The notes under the pieces are model-generated. The model did no database searches and was not told the origin of the DNA. It worked only from the letters and a program-made list of their open reading frames with translations. The position numbers were made by a program, and so were the translations under genes. Positions 25,982 to 35,636 of a stretch of DNA of 64,000 bases are shown here, one piece after another. Each line of letters begins with the position of its first letter. Within the stretch, counting starts at the first letter, position 1. Source of the DNA: Thalassotalea euphylliae (lineage in GTDB: Bacteria; Pseudomonadota; Gammaproteobacteria; Enterobacterales; Alteromonadaceae). The DNA lies in contig NZ_QUOT01000001.1 in NCBI RefSeq assembly GCF_003390375.1, forward strand, positions 3,038,001 through 3,102,000, read 5' to 3'.

Positions 25982-28552
25982 TTGTCCTCATTTCCTATCG
26001 AACAGATCAAAGCGGATTTTTTATCTGCATTAGCAACGCAACAAACCCTAGTGCTATCGGCTCCACCGGGTGCCGGAAAATCCACAGTACTGCCGCTGTG
26101 GTTACTTGACACCGCAAAAGCAGAAAAAACCATCTACTTGTTACAACCAAGACGTGTTGCCGCCAAGAACATTGCTACTTATCTGGCAAGCCAGCTACGT
26201 GAGCCAGTTGGCCAAACCGTTGGCTATCGCTTAAGAAACGATAGTAAAGTGTCTTCGAAGACTAAATTGGAAGTGATTACTGAGGGGATACTAACTCAGC
26301 TGTTGCAGGAAGATCCTGAACTCTCTAAGGCGAGCCTTATTTTGTTTGATGAATTTCATGAACGTTCAGTACAAGGCGATGTTGCTTTTGCCTTAGCGCG
26401 AGATTGTCAGCAAGGGCTGCGTGACGATTTAACCTTAGTGTTAATGTCGGCAACGTTAGCAACAGAGGAACTGCTCACACAACTACCTGATGCGGTTAGT
26501 TTGCATTCTGAAGGTCGAAGTTACCCCGTTGACTCACTGTATCTACCGGTGCCCAATCAAGTTTTTTGGCGTGAACATGCGTTAAAAGTGATACGCCAAC
26601 ATGCTGTTAATCATAGTGGCTCAACTTTGGTATTTTTACCTGGTGTAGCAGATATTCGCTATCTAGCAGATCAGTTAGCAGATCATTTAACTGGCCAGCC
26701 AAATGCTCTGCCAGATGACCTAAGAATAGCGCCGCTTTTTGGTGAGCAATCACTGGCAGAGCAGCAACGGGCAATGAAAGCAGTGCAAGGGCAACGAAAA
26801 ATTGTGTTAGCCACGAATATCGCCGAAACCAGTTTAACTATCGATGGTATTACCTTAGTTATTGATGCTGGTTTTGAAAAAGTTGCACGTTATGATGTGC
26901 ATACCATGACCAATCAGCTTAGCCAACAAGCGATAAGCAAAGCGTCTGCAATTCAGCGGGCTGGACGAGCAGGGCGATTAGCGCCAGGTCATTGTATTCG
27001 CTTGTACGGTGAAGAAGATTTTCAGCGCCGTCCAGAGCAAGCAACGCCAGCCATATTACAAACTGATTTACTGCCCGTATTAATGGAAGCGGCAAGGTGG
27101 GGAGTGACCTCCTTGGCTGATTTACCCTTGCTCGACCAGCCAAATGAGGTGCTTACCAGTCAAGGCTGGCATTCATTAACCAAGCTTAAAATTGTTGATG
27201 AGCAGCACAAGCTCACCAAGCATGGCCAACAAGTCGCTAAGTTTAGCTGCCATCCTAGGTTTGCTCATATGTTGGTGGCCGCACAACATATTGCAACACA
27301 AGTAGACGACGAGAAAATACTGAATCTTGGGTGTTTGCTGGCAGCACTGCTCGAAGAGCGTGATATTTTAAGTCGAGAGGCCAGTCGAGATAATGCTGAC
27401 ATCGGCATTCGCGTTGATATGGTGATTAGTAAAGAAAAAGCGGGTAAAGCGAATGGCGCCATTGCTCGTATAGTGCAGCAGGCTAAACAGCTTGCCCGTC
27501 AGCTAGGTCGGCATTTTGATAGTAACTGGCAAGCCAATATAAGCCGCGATTATTGTGGTTTACTCTTGGCCTTGGCTTATCCAGAGCGCATAGCGAAAAA
27601 GCGAGGTCAGCAAGCAAGTTATCTTTCTTCAGCTGGTAAAGGCTTATCGTTGGCTGACACCGACCCGCTCAATGAAGAGTCTTTGATTGTTGCAGCCAAT
27701 ACCATCAAGTTAGGCAATCAGCAGCGCATATCATTGGCTGCACCAGTGAGTTTAGCTGCATTGGAAGCGTGGCAAGTGTTAGCAATTAGCGAGCAAGATA
27801 CCCTGACCTATGATGAACAAAAAGATGCGATCAGCGCCAGTAAAAAACGTTATTTAGGCGCGATTGTGCTTGCAGAGCAGCCAAGTAATGCAGGGCTTAC
27901 AGCGGCTTTGGTTGTCGAAATGTGGCATCAGCAACTGGCGAAAAAAGGGCTTACTTGGTTAAAGCTTTCTGATGAAGCTGAAAACCTGCGTTCACGTATT
28001 TGTTGGCTGGCGGTTAACCAGCCAGAACTCGCTTTACCTGTGATGGACAATGAATGGTTGATGGTAAATTTAGCCGATTGGTTTGATCCATATGTTGGTG
28101 ATATTAAGAAAAAATCAGCATTACTGGCATTAGACTTCGCCACTATGCTGCATTCAGTATTGGATTATTCGCAGCAGCAAGCGCTGGCACAAAAGGCACC
28201 AAGGGTTTTTATTGGCCCGACTGGGCGCAAATGTCCTATTCGTTATCCAAGTGATGCGACGAATGAATTAGTAGGAAAGTCACCAACTGTCTCGCTGCCG
28301 ATGCAAGAAGTGTATGGTTTGTCTGACTCGCCACAAGTCGGCGACAGCGCGCAAGGCAAAGGGATTAATCTTACCCTAGAGCTGTTGTCACCCGCAGGAC
28401 GCCCGTTGCAAGTAACCCAAGATCTTGCTGGATTTTGGCAAGGGAGTTACCAGCAAGTGCAAAAGGAAATGAAGGGCAGATACCCCAAGCATTATTGGCC
28501 AGATGATCCTGCCAATGCTCAAGCGACCAGTAAAACTAAGCGATTTATGTAG
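25982..28552 (+). CDS. hrpB: ATP-dependent helicase HrpB (DEAH family)
   Basis: 856 residues, somewhat longer than E. coli HrpB (about 810). Motifs: Walker A APPGAGKSTVLP, Walker B/DExH as DEFHER, SATLAT (motif III), TNIAETSLTIDG and QRAGRAGR (motif VI). The C-terminal HrpB-specific region with FIGPTGRKCPIRYP and the final GRYPKHYWPDDP is present. This predicted RNA helicase is not essential in E. coli. The start is TTG 25982, chosen because the motif-bearing N-terminus begins here; no ATG lies nearby in frame. Confidence 0.95.
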   Translation: MSSFPIEQIKADFLSALATQQTLVLSAPPGAGKSTVLPLWLLDTAKAEKTIYLLQPRRVAAKNIATYLASQLREPVGQTVGYRLRNDSKVSSKTKLEVITEGILTQLLQEDPELSKASLILFDEFHERSVQGDVAFALARDCQQGLRDDLTLVLMSATLATEELLTQLPDAVSLHSEGRSYPVDSLYLPVPNQVFWREHALKVIRQHAVNHSGSTLVFLPGVADIRYLADQLADHLTGQPNALPDDLRIAPLFGEQSLAEQQRAMKAVQGQRKIVLATNIAETSLTIDGITLVIDAGFEKVARYDVHTMTNQLSQQAISKASAIQRAGRAGRLAPGHCIRLYGEEDFQRRPEQATPAILQTDLLPVLMEAARWGVTSLADLPLLDQPNEVLTSQGWHSLTKLKIVDEQHKLTKHGQQVAKFSCHPRFAHMLVAAQHIATQVDDEKILNLGCLLAALLEERDILSREASRDNADIGIRVDMVISKEKAGKANGAIARIVQQAKQLARQLGRHFDSNWQANISRDYCGLLLALAYPERIAKKRGQQASYLSSAGKGLSLADTDPLNEESLIVAANTIKLGNQQRISLAAPVSLAALEAWQVLAISEQDTLTYDEQKDAISASKKRYLGAIVLAEQPSNAGLTAALVVEMWHQQLAKKGLTWLKLSDEAENLRSRICWLAVNQPELALPVMDNEWLMVNLADWFDPYVGDIKKKSALLALDFATMLHSVLDYSQQQALAQKAPRVFIGPTGRKCPIRYPSDATNELVGKSPTVSLPMQEVYGLSDSPQVGDSAQGKGINLTLELLSPAGRPLQVTQDLAGFWQGSYQQVQKEMKGRYPKHYWPDDPANAQATSKTKRFM

Positions 28553-28586
28553 TCGTTCGTTAAATAAATACTTAAAGAATTCCGGC

Positions 28587-28623
28587 ATCGAAAAGTTCAT
28601 TACCTGCAGTGAACTTTTTCGAT
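28587..28623 (+). terminator. Hairpin downstream of hrpB
   Basis: Arms ATCGAAAAGTTCA and TGAACTTTTTCGAT pair over 13 bp with one bulge around a 10-base loop. There is no clear T run after it, so it may be a weak terminator. Confidence 0.5.
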
Positions 28624-28746
28624 ACAACAACTGATAAGTTGATCGCATCTACACACGTACAATACATAGTGAATAAACTCCTCTAGATTTAAACCTTTGC
28701 TTTTTAAATAGCGACTTAATTGAGTGTCTAATTAAAAAGGAATGTG

Positions 28747-29379
28747 ATGAAACCCTCTCAACAAATTTATTTTCTACTCTTTTTCGTAGCCGTATCGATT
28801 CAGACTGCCTGTGCTTACGATGCACAGCAAAAGCGCTTTATTCCTGTTGAACTGTTTACCGGAGCGAAATGGGACGGGACTCATCAATTAACGCTAAAAC
28901 CCGTATCCACGACAACTTGCGCCCCATATGATGGCAGGCCTTGTAGCAACTTCTATATTTCAGGGCCATTTAAAACCACAGAAAATAATACTCAAATAAA
29001 GTGGGCCGGCAGTGAAATTTCTTACTACCGAAGAGCCTTTACTATTCCACATCGCGGTGAAGTTATATCGTTTTTTACCATCAATGACTCAAAAGATGGA
29101 CTGGTGAGAATTTATGATAAACGACAACAGTGGGGTGTTAGAAAATACGATGGATTAGGAAGTAAGTTCCCGCTGGGTTATTGGCGGCAAGGTGAAGTGC
29201 GTACTTATCCATCACGTCGACCAACGAAAATTGAAATAATCGAGCTTGATGACCCTAATCATTGCCTTACATTTCGCTGGGTAGTTGGTCAGGGAAAGAA
29301 AAGTAATCAAGACAATAACTACACTTTTTGTCCGAATCGTGGCTTAACCAAGGTCACCCCGAATAACAAAAGCAAGTAA
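28747..29379 (+). CDS. Secreted protein of unknown function
   Basis: 210 residues from ATG 28747, preceded by AAGGA at 5 bp. A signal peptide (KPSQQIYFLLFFVAVSIQ) is probably cut near ACA-YD. The mature protein has cysteines near TTCAPYDGRPCSN and near the end (NHCLTF, TFCPN), consistent with disulfides, and many aromatics, suggesting a beta-rich periplasmic fold. No domain recognised and no operon partner. Confidence 0.65.
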   Translation: MKPSQQIYFLLFFVAVSIQTACAYDAQQKRFIPVELFTGAKWDGTHQLTLKPVSTTTCAPYDGRPCSNFYISGPFKTTENNTQIKWAGSEISYYRRAFTIPHRGEVISFFTINDSKDGLVRIYDKRQQWGVRKYDGLGSKFPLGYWRQGEVRTYPSRRPTKIEIIELDDPNHCLTFRWVVGQGKKSNQDNNYTFCPNRGLTKVTPNNKSK

Positions 29380-29561
29380 GCTAATGCTTGAATAGTTAAG
29401 TGATAAGTGAAAAGGGTAGCTAACAATTCGCTTAGTATTCATTTGTGCTTCGCGTCTAGCGAATAAGTTCGCTTACCCAGCATTTGACATTTTTGCTATT
29501 CAGGTAAAACATGTAGCTAATTAAACACTAGGTTATACTGCCAAGTCACGCTAAGTTAACT

Positions 29562-30701
29562 ATGGTTCAACTGTTCCCGACAATTTTGTATTCCTGCATG
29601 GTGGGAATGACAATTCTTGCATTGCTGGATGTTTTTAAAAGGCCAAATGACAGGCAGACGGTTTTTTTAAAAGGCCTGTTGTTGTTGCTATTAACACACT
29701 TAGCAGGTGAGCTTTTTATTTATTCAGGTGCTTATGTATATGCGCCAGCGCTAGCGGGCGCGCAATTACCGTTTAGAGTATTGTTAGGGCCTGCACTTTA
29801 TTTTTATGCCCACGCTACAATGTCGCCCGATAAAGCGGCCGACAAGCGCTTGTGGGTTTTGGCCATCTCGGGGCCAGTGCTCGTATTAGCCGCGATGATG
29901 CCGTTTATCTTTTTAATTAGCTCAGAAGATAAGTTGGCATTAGCCAATCCGCTAACACGTGACCCTGAACAATGGAAAATTGCATTGTTAACCTGTTTGT
30001 TTAGCGCGTTAGTTTTTATTGCATTCACACTTACTTTCTTAGGTTTTGCTTTTCGCTTACACAATGCGCACTGCCAGCAGTTGCAAGAGCGCTTTTCTGA
30101 TATTGAACAACGCTCTGTAAACTGGTTTAAAACCATTCTCATTATTTGGGGAGTCACTTGGTTGGCTTTTGCTGTTGAGTTTTGTTTAAACGCACTTGGC
30201 TGGCGATGGTTTGGCAGTGGCATTGTTTTACCCGTGCTGGAAGTCATCGCTCTCGCTATTTTTATTCAAAAAGCGTTAGCACAAAAAGTGCTTACGACAG
30301 CAGATAAAGGCGTACCTCACGTCAGCCAAAAAAGAACAGCCATTCTTAGCCCTGACAAAATGCAATTGATAGCGGCCAAATTAGCGCACGCGATGAACGA
30401 CGAAAAATTGTTTTTACAAGAAGACTTGTCATTGAATATGTTGTCTCAAGCCATCACTGAAACAGAAAATCATATTTCTGAAACGCTGTCGCAGCATTTA
30501 CAAACGAATTTTTTCCAATTTGTGAATAGTTATCGCATTGAAGAGGCGAAAAAAGCCTTACATGATCGCAAGAAACTGGTGACGAGTATTGCGTTTGATG
30601 TCGGCTTCAACTCGAAATCAACATTCAATAATGCCTTTAAAAAAATAGTCGGTCACAGTCCATCAGCATACCGAAATCTCCTACAAGAAAATAAACACTA
30701 G
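29562..30701 (+). CDS. Membrane-bound AraC-family transcriptional regulator
   Basis: 379 residues. The first 245 hold about seven hydrophobic segments. The C-terminal 100 residues are an AraC-type HTH, with the signature IAFDVGFNSKSTFNNAFKKI followed by GHSPSAYR. This architecture (7TM-like sensor plus AraC domain) is common in marine gammaproteobacteria and probably senses a membrane-soluble or periplasmic signal. It is followed 267 bp later by a DUF2306 membrane protein, a possible target. Confidence 0.85.
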   Translation: MVQLFPTILYSCMVGMTILALLDVFKRPNDRQTVFLKGLLLLLLTHLAGELFIYSGAYVYAPALAGAQLPFRVLLGPALYFYAHATMSPDKAADKRLWVLAISGPVLVLAAMMPFIFLISSEDKLALANPLTRDPEQWKIALLTCLFSALVFIAFTLTFLGFAFRLHNAHCQQLQERFSDIEQRSVNWFKTILIIWGVTWLAFAVEFCLNALGWRWFGSGIVLPVLEVIALAIFIQKALAQKVLTTADKGVPHVSQKRTAILSPDKMQLIAAKLAHAMNDEKLFLQEDLSLNMLSQAITETENHISETLSQHLQTNFFQFVNSYRIEEAKKALHDRKKLVTSIAFDVGFNSKSTFNNAFKKIVGHSPSAYRNLLQENKH

Positions 30702-30705
30702 ATAG

Positions 30706-30747
30706 GCCAGAGATAATATCAATAGCATTATTGATATTATCTCTGGC
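30706..30747. terminator. Perfect 19-bp-arm hairpin after the AraC regulator
   Basis: Arms of 19 bp match perfectly around the loop GCAT, starting 4 bp after the stop codon. No T tract follows. It may act as a terminator, an RNA-stabilising stem or a protein-binding palindrome. Confidence 0.6.
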
Positions 30748-30968
30748 TAACCATTTCTATGTAACCATCATTTCTCTGGTTGAATTACTCCACTTAGTGC
30801 TTTACACAAAAGTGAAGATTTATAGGGTAGATGCGCCTTTTCCTCTGAATTCTCTGAAATAGGCTAATTTTCTTGCAATAAAACGTGCAAATAGGCCTAT
30901 TTGGACGATATCTGCGGCTTATCTTTCCATTATGTGCTTGAACGACGTTAGAAAAAGAGAACTCAATA

Positions 30969-31871
30969 ATGGAAAATACGCGCAGTCACGATTCAAGCTC
31001 TGCAATAAAAATTACCGACAGCAATAATGTGACGAAAGTGTCGCCTGCCAAAATTGCCGACCGAGCTTTAAAATACTCGTCAGTTTTTTGGTTTATCAGC
31101 ATTCTTTTGGGCCAATGGTTTTTCTTCTACTACATATTTGCGTTTTATGGCTTTTCAGTGATTAACGACAATATGGAAATTTGGAACCGTTGGGAGGCGA
31201 TGGGTGCTAAGCCTTATCACGTTGGAGACTTCTCCGGTAACCTTGCCTTTGCTGCACACGCGATTGGCGCCGGTATTGTTGCCTTTGGCGGCATATTGCA
31301 GCTTATACCCAAACTGCGTAGTACCTTTCCTCGATTTCATAAAATTAACGGTTATGTTTATTTAATAACGGTATTTTGTTTGGCAATTTCAGGCTTTTAC
31401 TTAGTCTGGGTTCGAGATCCTGACCCAATAAACTCATCGGGTATTGGCACCACGATTAATGGCTTTTTAATTTTGTTATTTGCTTACTTTACGGTGCGTA
31501 ATGCGATTAACAAAGACATCAAAACTCACCGAAAATGGGCGTTGCGCTTATTTGTTGTCTCAAATGCCCAGTGGACATTAAGAGTTGGCACGTTTAGCTA
31601 TTTAATTACAGGAAATCTATTAGGCACCAAGCCTGCTTTTGGTGATTTGTTTTTCTCACTTTGGACATTTGGATGTTATTTACTGCCGTTAGCCGTTTTA
31701 CAACTGTATTTCTATGCAACAGAAAAACATTCACAGGCAATTTGGCATAGCTACTGGAATATAGCGACAAGTACTCTTTTATTCGTGTTAACAATATTGA
31801 TGGTCATTGGCATGGTAGGGTTTACGCCGTTTTTACTCTCAGTCATTAATAACGAAGAGATCAGTTTTTAA
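30969..31871 (+). CDS. DUF2306 family membrane protein
   Basis: 300 residues with a polar N-terminal 35 residues and about seven hydrophobic segments. The block HAIGAGIVAFGGILQLIPKLR and the following FHKINGYVYL and THRKWALRL motifs match DUF2306, with conserved His residues spaced along the membrane helices that could bind a cofactor such as heme. A GAGAA element precedes the ATG. The upstream AraC-like protein may control it. Function not established. Confidence 0.8.
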   Translation: MENTRSHDSSSAIKITDSNNVTKVSPAKIADRALKYSSVFWFISILLGQWFFFYYIFAFYGFSVINDNMEIWNRWEAMGAKPYHVGDFSGNLAFAAHAIGAGIVAFGGILQLIPKLRSTFPRFHKINGYVYLITVFCLAISGFYLVWVRDPDPINSSGIGTTINGFLILLFAYFTVRNAINKDIKTHRKWALRLFVVSNAQWTLRVGTFSYLITGNLLGTKPAFGDLFFSLWTFGCYLLPLAVLQLYFYATEKHSQAIWHSYWNIATSTLLFVLTILMVIGMVGFTPFLLSVINNEEISF

Positions 31872-31893
31872 GTGCTTTGGTTAAGCGCTTTGG

Positions 31894-31918
31894 TTAGGCG
31901 CTGCCTTTAAGCGCCTAA
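31894..31918 (+). terminator. Hairpin downstream of the DUF2306 gene
   Basis: TTAGGCGC/GCGCCTAA stem of 8 bp with a 9-base loop, 23 bp after the stop. No T run follows, so it is a weak terminator candidate. Confidence 0.4.
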
Positions 31919-31985
31919 ATAACCTCAGCTAGGGATAACTAATTTGCTTCTAGCGGCTATTGCTATCGATTGGTTAAAAACAAAC

Positions 31986-33125
31986 TTACTGATCTAGTCT
32001 TTGTAACAGTCGTTTAGCAAGTGAATAATCAGGTGCAATTGCCAGCGCTTTATTAAACATTAACTTGGCATTTTTAATATCGCCTTGGTCTCTGCGCACA
32101 ACTCCCATTCAGATATATGATTTCTTTTCTTCTGGATAAACTTGTAAGGAATATTGAAAAACCTTTTCTGCACTAGCCAAATCTTTACTCGATATGAGCT
32201 CAACGCCTAACTCATAAATAAGCGAAAAAGGAGGAGTCATTGTATATCCATATCTTTGCGACAACTTTTCAAAATGTTGGTGAAGTTGCGTCATCGTGGT
32301 CAACTTTTCTTGGGGGTTAAAGTCAGGGTACAGGGCAAGGAGTAATGAGGTAAAGTCTGTCGCTGGGACGTGGCCCTAATTAATCACCTGCTGTGACTTG
32401 TAGGTAAGATTGGTTGGTTTATGGTCAGTCAGCATGCGAGAAAATTCAGGAATAGATTCGGTTATCTCGTCGAAATCATCGTCACTATAAATAATATGGA
32501 GCGACTTATTTTCAGATAAGGTTTTTAATGGCCCTGTTTTTATTTTTTGTTGCAACTTCACCGGGATGTGATTGAGTGATGGACTGCTTGCTAGGTAGGC
32601 GTTAAACAGGCTGGGTTTGTTAAGCAGAGTATAAACGCTAAAAAAGCCACTATTGGACGCGCCAAAGAGGGCTCTAAACGGTGCCGTTCGGTACTTATTG
32701 TCAACGTAGGGAATAAGCTCTTTTTCAATAAACGCTAGGTAGCTATCTGGACTTTTTGTATCGCCGTTAGCTCGTGAAGGCAACAGAACTCGGTTTCCTT
32801 CGGGCAAGTCTATGCCGACAAGTAACATTGCAGGGATCTGCGAGCCGCCCATGTAGTCAAGCGCAGAGGCTAGCATAGCAAATCGGGCTCGGTAATCTGA
32901 CCCCAACATATAAAGTACTGGATAATTGTGTTTAGTGCTGTCGTAATTTGGGGGTAAATGAATGGACAACGGGATATTTTTGCTTAAAACAGTTGATTGA
33001 ATGGAGGATATTTGACCCAAAGTCACAGCTGGCTTGCCATGTTCAGCATGAGCCTCAAAACAACTTGAGAGTGCAATTAAGAGTGCAATTATGAATACAA
33101 ACATTACCCTATATGCGTAAATCAT
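31986..33125 (-). pseudogene. Secreted alpha/beta hydrolase with C-terminal TPR region, interrupted by two in-frame stops
   Basis: One uninterrupted frame of 379 codons is broken only by TAG at 32376-32378 (codon 250) and TGA at 32109-32111 (codon 339). I start at ATG 33125, 7 bp after AAGGA; a signal peptide follows (FVFIIALLIALSSC, cut near AHA-E). The first segment is an IroE/esterase D-like hydrolase with nucleophile FGASNSG and acidic YSDDDFDE. After the first stop come GHVPATDF, likely carrying the catalytic His, and a linker to a TPR-like region (LASAEKVFQYSLQVYPEE). After the second stop a last TPR follows (IKNAKLMFNKALAIAPDY). Family members carry all three parts in one protein. It is probably non-functional, since the His lies beyond the first stop. 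Confidence 0.8.
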
Positions 33126-33408
33126 CAATATATCCTTACTTGTAAGTTGAGTATTGCTCATTACAGCTTGGGAGCACGTTTGATCTAAATATCCTGCCTC
33201 GTATTCTTTGTGTGGCTATTTTTTAAAATAGTCTTAGGCAAACTCAAGGCTAAATTAAAGAGTGCACCAAAAGCTGGCGAAGTAAAAAGATGAATAAGAT
33301 GAACGATATAGAAATTGAGTTAAGCGACCTGGTGCCATATGACTTATCGTCGGCTGAAGGGATTTAATTGTTTTTCTGTCGCATCAAAGCAAAGGTATAG
33401 CGCAAAAC

Positions 33409-34035
33409 CTAAATGATCTTACTGTAGCGTTTATGTAGAATTTCAACCCGCTCGATATACACCTGAGTTTCGGGGAAAGGGGGAATACCTTGGTATTTTC
33501 GAACGGATCCCTCGCCTGCATTATAAGCTGCCGCAACTAGTCGAATATTGCCATAGTATTTCTTCATTAATTTGGCGAGGTGTTTAACTCCACCGCGAAT
33601 ATTTTGCTGAGGATCAAAAGGGTTTACTACCCCAAGTTCGCGCGCTGTAGCTGGCATTAACTGCATCAGCCCCTGCGCCCCTTGTTTAGAAATCACATCT
33701 TTGCGAAAGTGCGATTCGGCATGAATAATGGCACGCACTAGGTTGGCGTCTACTTGGTAATAATCGGCCATACCTTCAATTTCTTTGCGATAACTGTCGG
33801 GGTAAAGCTTAGTCTCTAGCCAGTCTATTTCAGAATAAACGCCACAGGCGTAGCAACCAAATTTCACGGTTTCATAGTAGGTATCTATTGGTTCGATGTC
33901 AGAAAAAGACAATACGCCATCTTTCGAGTGGTAGCGATACACGCTTTCTTCTGCTGGTGTGCTAACAGAGAACACCGAAATTACTGTGATGAGCAGCCAA
34001 GTAAAACAGCTAATATTGAACTTGAGTGTGGACAT
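33409..34035 (-). CDS. Lytic transglycosylase with N-terminal DUF4124-like segment
   Basis: 208 residues with a signal peptide (cut near VSTPAEE). An N-terminal YRYHSKDGVLSFSDIEP segment resembles DUF4124; two cysteines follow in GCYACG. The SLT domain starts near residue 90, with catalytic Glu in AIIHAESHFRKD, then GAQGLMQLMPATA and AAYNAGEGSVRKY. It cleaves peptidoglycan glycan strands to 1,6-anhydro products in the periplasm. Single-gene unit. Confidence 0.92.
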   Translation of the reverse strand: MSTLKFNISCFTWLLITVISVFSVSTPAEESVYRYHSKDGVLSFSDIEPIDTYYETVKFGCYACGVYSEIDWLETKLYPDSYRKEIEGMADYYQVDANLVRAIIHAESHFRKDVISKQGAQGLMQLMPATARELGVVNPFDPQQNIRGGVKHLAKLMKKYYGNIRLVAAAYNAGEGSVRKYQGIPPFPETQVYIERVEILHKRYSKII

Positions 34036-34278
34036 GATATTGCGAATATTCCCTTATCGACAGCTAGTTTTAGCACAACACTAAACCGTGTGTGCCGTGC
34101 TTATTTTTGCTGAAATAACATACTGCTTTTTTGGATAAATGTCTAAATAACCGATGCTTTTTGTCAAACGCTTTCGCCACCACGTTTTTGGTTACTAGCT
34201 TGCTGTAGATTAGCTACAGCGTTTTTGGTGAATTTAGGCTATGATCGCCGCCAAGTTAACTGCTCAGAGAACCTCACC

Positions 34279-35487
34279 TTGCCAACGCAAAAATCAGCTC
34301 AACAATCTGCTCAAAACGCCAGTACTGGCAAGCGACTTAATAAATTTATTAGTGAATCGGGTTTTTGCTCGCGCCGTGAAGCGGATAAATTAATTGAACG
34401 CCAGCGCGTGACAATTAATGGCAAGTTGCCTGAGCTTGGCACCAAAGTGCAAGATGGCGACCAAGTTGAAGTTGACGGCAAGCCTATTGCGGCCAGCGCT
34501 GAGAATAAATCGGATCGTATCTATATTGCTTACCATAAGCCAATCGGTGTGATATGTACGACTGAGCGCCAAGTGCGGGGCAATATCGTTGATGCCATTG
34601 GTCATAAAGAGCGTATCTTCCCCATTGGCCGTTTAGATAAACCCTCGGAAGGATTAATTTTTCTGACCAGTGACGGTGATATCGTTAATAAAATTCTTCG
34701 TGCTGAAAATGCTCACGATAAAGAATATATTGTGACGGTAGATAAGCCGATCAGTGAACGCTTTGTTGAACGCATGTCACGCGGGGTGCCTATTCTAGGA
34801 ACGATCACTAACCCCTGTCGCGTTGAACCTGTCAGTCGTTTCGTGTTCAAAATCACCTTAACTCAAGGCTTAAACCGACAAATTCGCCGTATGTGTGAAT
34901 ACCTTGGCTATGAAGTGACTAAGCTCAAACGCGTGCGCATTATGAATGTTGACTTAACTGGCTTAAAGCCTGGGCAGTGGCGCAACTTAACCCAAGGCGA
35001 GTTAGCGCAAATTAACAGTGCGGTGAAAGATTCACGCAAAACGTCACTTAAAGCTGAGCAGGCAGAAAATGACAGCAGAAGAGACGATAAAAGTCGTTCA
35101 AACGCTCGCTATGCGAAAAACGATGAAGCGGCTAAAAAGCCAGAAAAAAAGTCGCAAAATAAGCCACATAACAAGCGAGATAATGAACAGCATCGCGAGA
35201 ACAACTCAGTAGCAAATTCAAATCGCAAAAACGACAAGCACAATGCTAAATACAATGGTAATCGAGATAATCAATCAGCTAAACCTGCTCGCGAAAGTGA
35301 ACAACCGAGAAAAGCTCGTGCCGAACAGCCAAAACAAAAATCAAATAAAGGCACAAACAAAAGTACAACCTACCGTATCGATAATCCTAATGCTAAAGGC
35401 ACTAAAAAAACTGACAATGAAGTGAACGAAAGAGGGAGTAGTCAAGGTGATAAAAAACGTTTATCACTTGGTCGTAAGAAGCAATAA
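34279..35487 (+). CDS. rluF: 23S rRNA pseudouridine(2604) synthase RluF with long disordered tail
   Basis: About 402 residues from TTG 34279, chosen because a TATGAT -10-like element lies at 34239-34244; TTG 34225 is an alternative start in the same frame. It has an S4 RNA-binding domain (LNKFISESGFCSRREADKLI), then the synthase core with catalytic Asp in FPIGRLDKPSEGLIFLTSDG and GLNRQIRRMCEYLGY. RluF isomerises U2604 (and U2605) in 23S rRNA. E. coli RluF has 290 residues. Here about 145 extra C-terminal residues are K/N/R/S/E-rich with no hydrophobic core, surely disordered. RluF is preferred over RluB/RluE because of the VGVICTTE and GNIVDAI context. Confidence 0.88.
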   Translation: MPTQKSAQQSAQNASTGKRLNKFISESGFCSRREADKLIERQRVTINGKLPELGTKVQDGDQVEVDGKPIAASAENKSDRIYIAYHKPIGVICTTERQVRGNIVDAIGHKERIFPIGRLDKPSEGLIFLTSDGDIVNKILRAENAHDKEYIVTVDKPISERFVERMSRGVPILGTITNPCRVEPVSRFVFKITLTQGLNRQIRRMCEYLGYEVTKLKRVRIMNVDLTGLKPGQWRNLTQGELAQINSAVKDSRKTSLKAEQAENDSRRDDKSRSNARYAKNDEAAKKPEKKSQNKPHNKRDNEQHRENNSVANSNRKNDKHNAKYNGNRDNQSAKPARESEQPRKARAEQPKQKSNKGTNKSTTYRIDNPNAKGTKKTDNEVNERGSSQGDKKRLSLGRKKQ

Positions 35488-35577
35488 CGTAGAAAATTGT
35501 TCAGGCGAATGTAGGGAAGTAGCCATCTTAGCTATTCATTAAATTTTTACTGAAAATAAAATAACAATCAGTGCCTT

Positions 35578-35626
35578 ATCCGTTAGTTTTAGTGATTATA
35601 GATAGTATCTAACATAACTAACGGAT
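35578..35626. promoter_or_regulatory. Nested dyad just upstream of the paiB ribosome binding site
   Basis: ATCCGTTAGTT and AACTAACGGAT form a perfect 11-bp inverted repeat 27 bp apart, with TAGATA/TATCTA nested inside. The right arm ends 2 bp before the AGGAG of the next gene. It could be an operator or a 5' leader hairpin that hides the ribosome binding site. Confidence 0.5.
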
Positions 35627-35636
35627 TAGGAGCTGT

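Noticed and set aside
33290..33367. 25-codon frame MNKMNDIEIELSDL... upstream of the lytic transglycosylase
   Set aside because: The composition looks protein-like, but there is no clear ribosome binding site and no longer context; it may be a gene remnant. Not enough to call.
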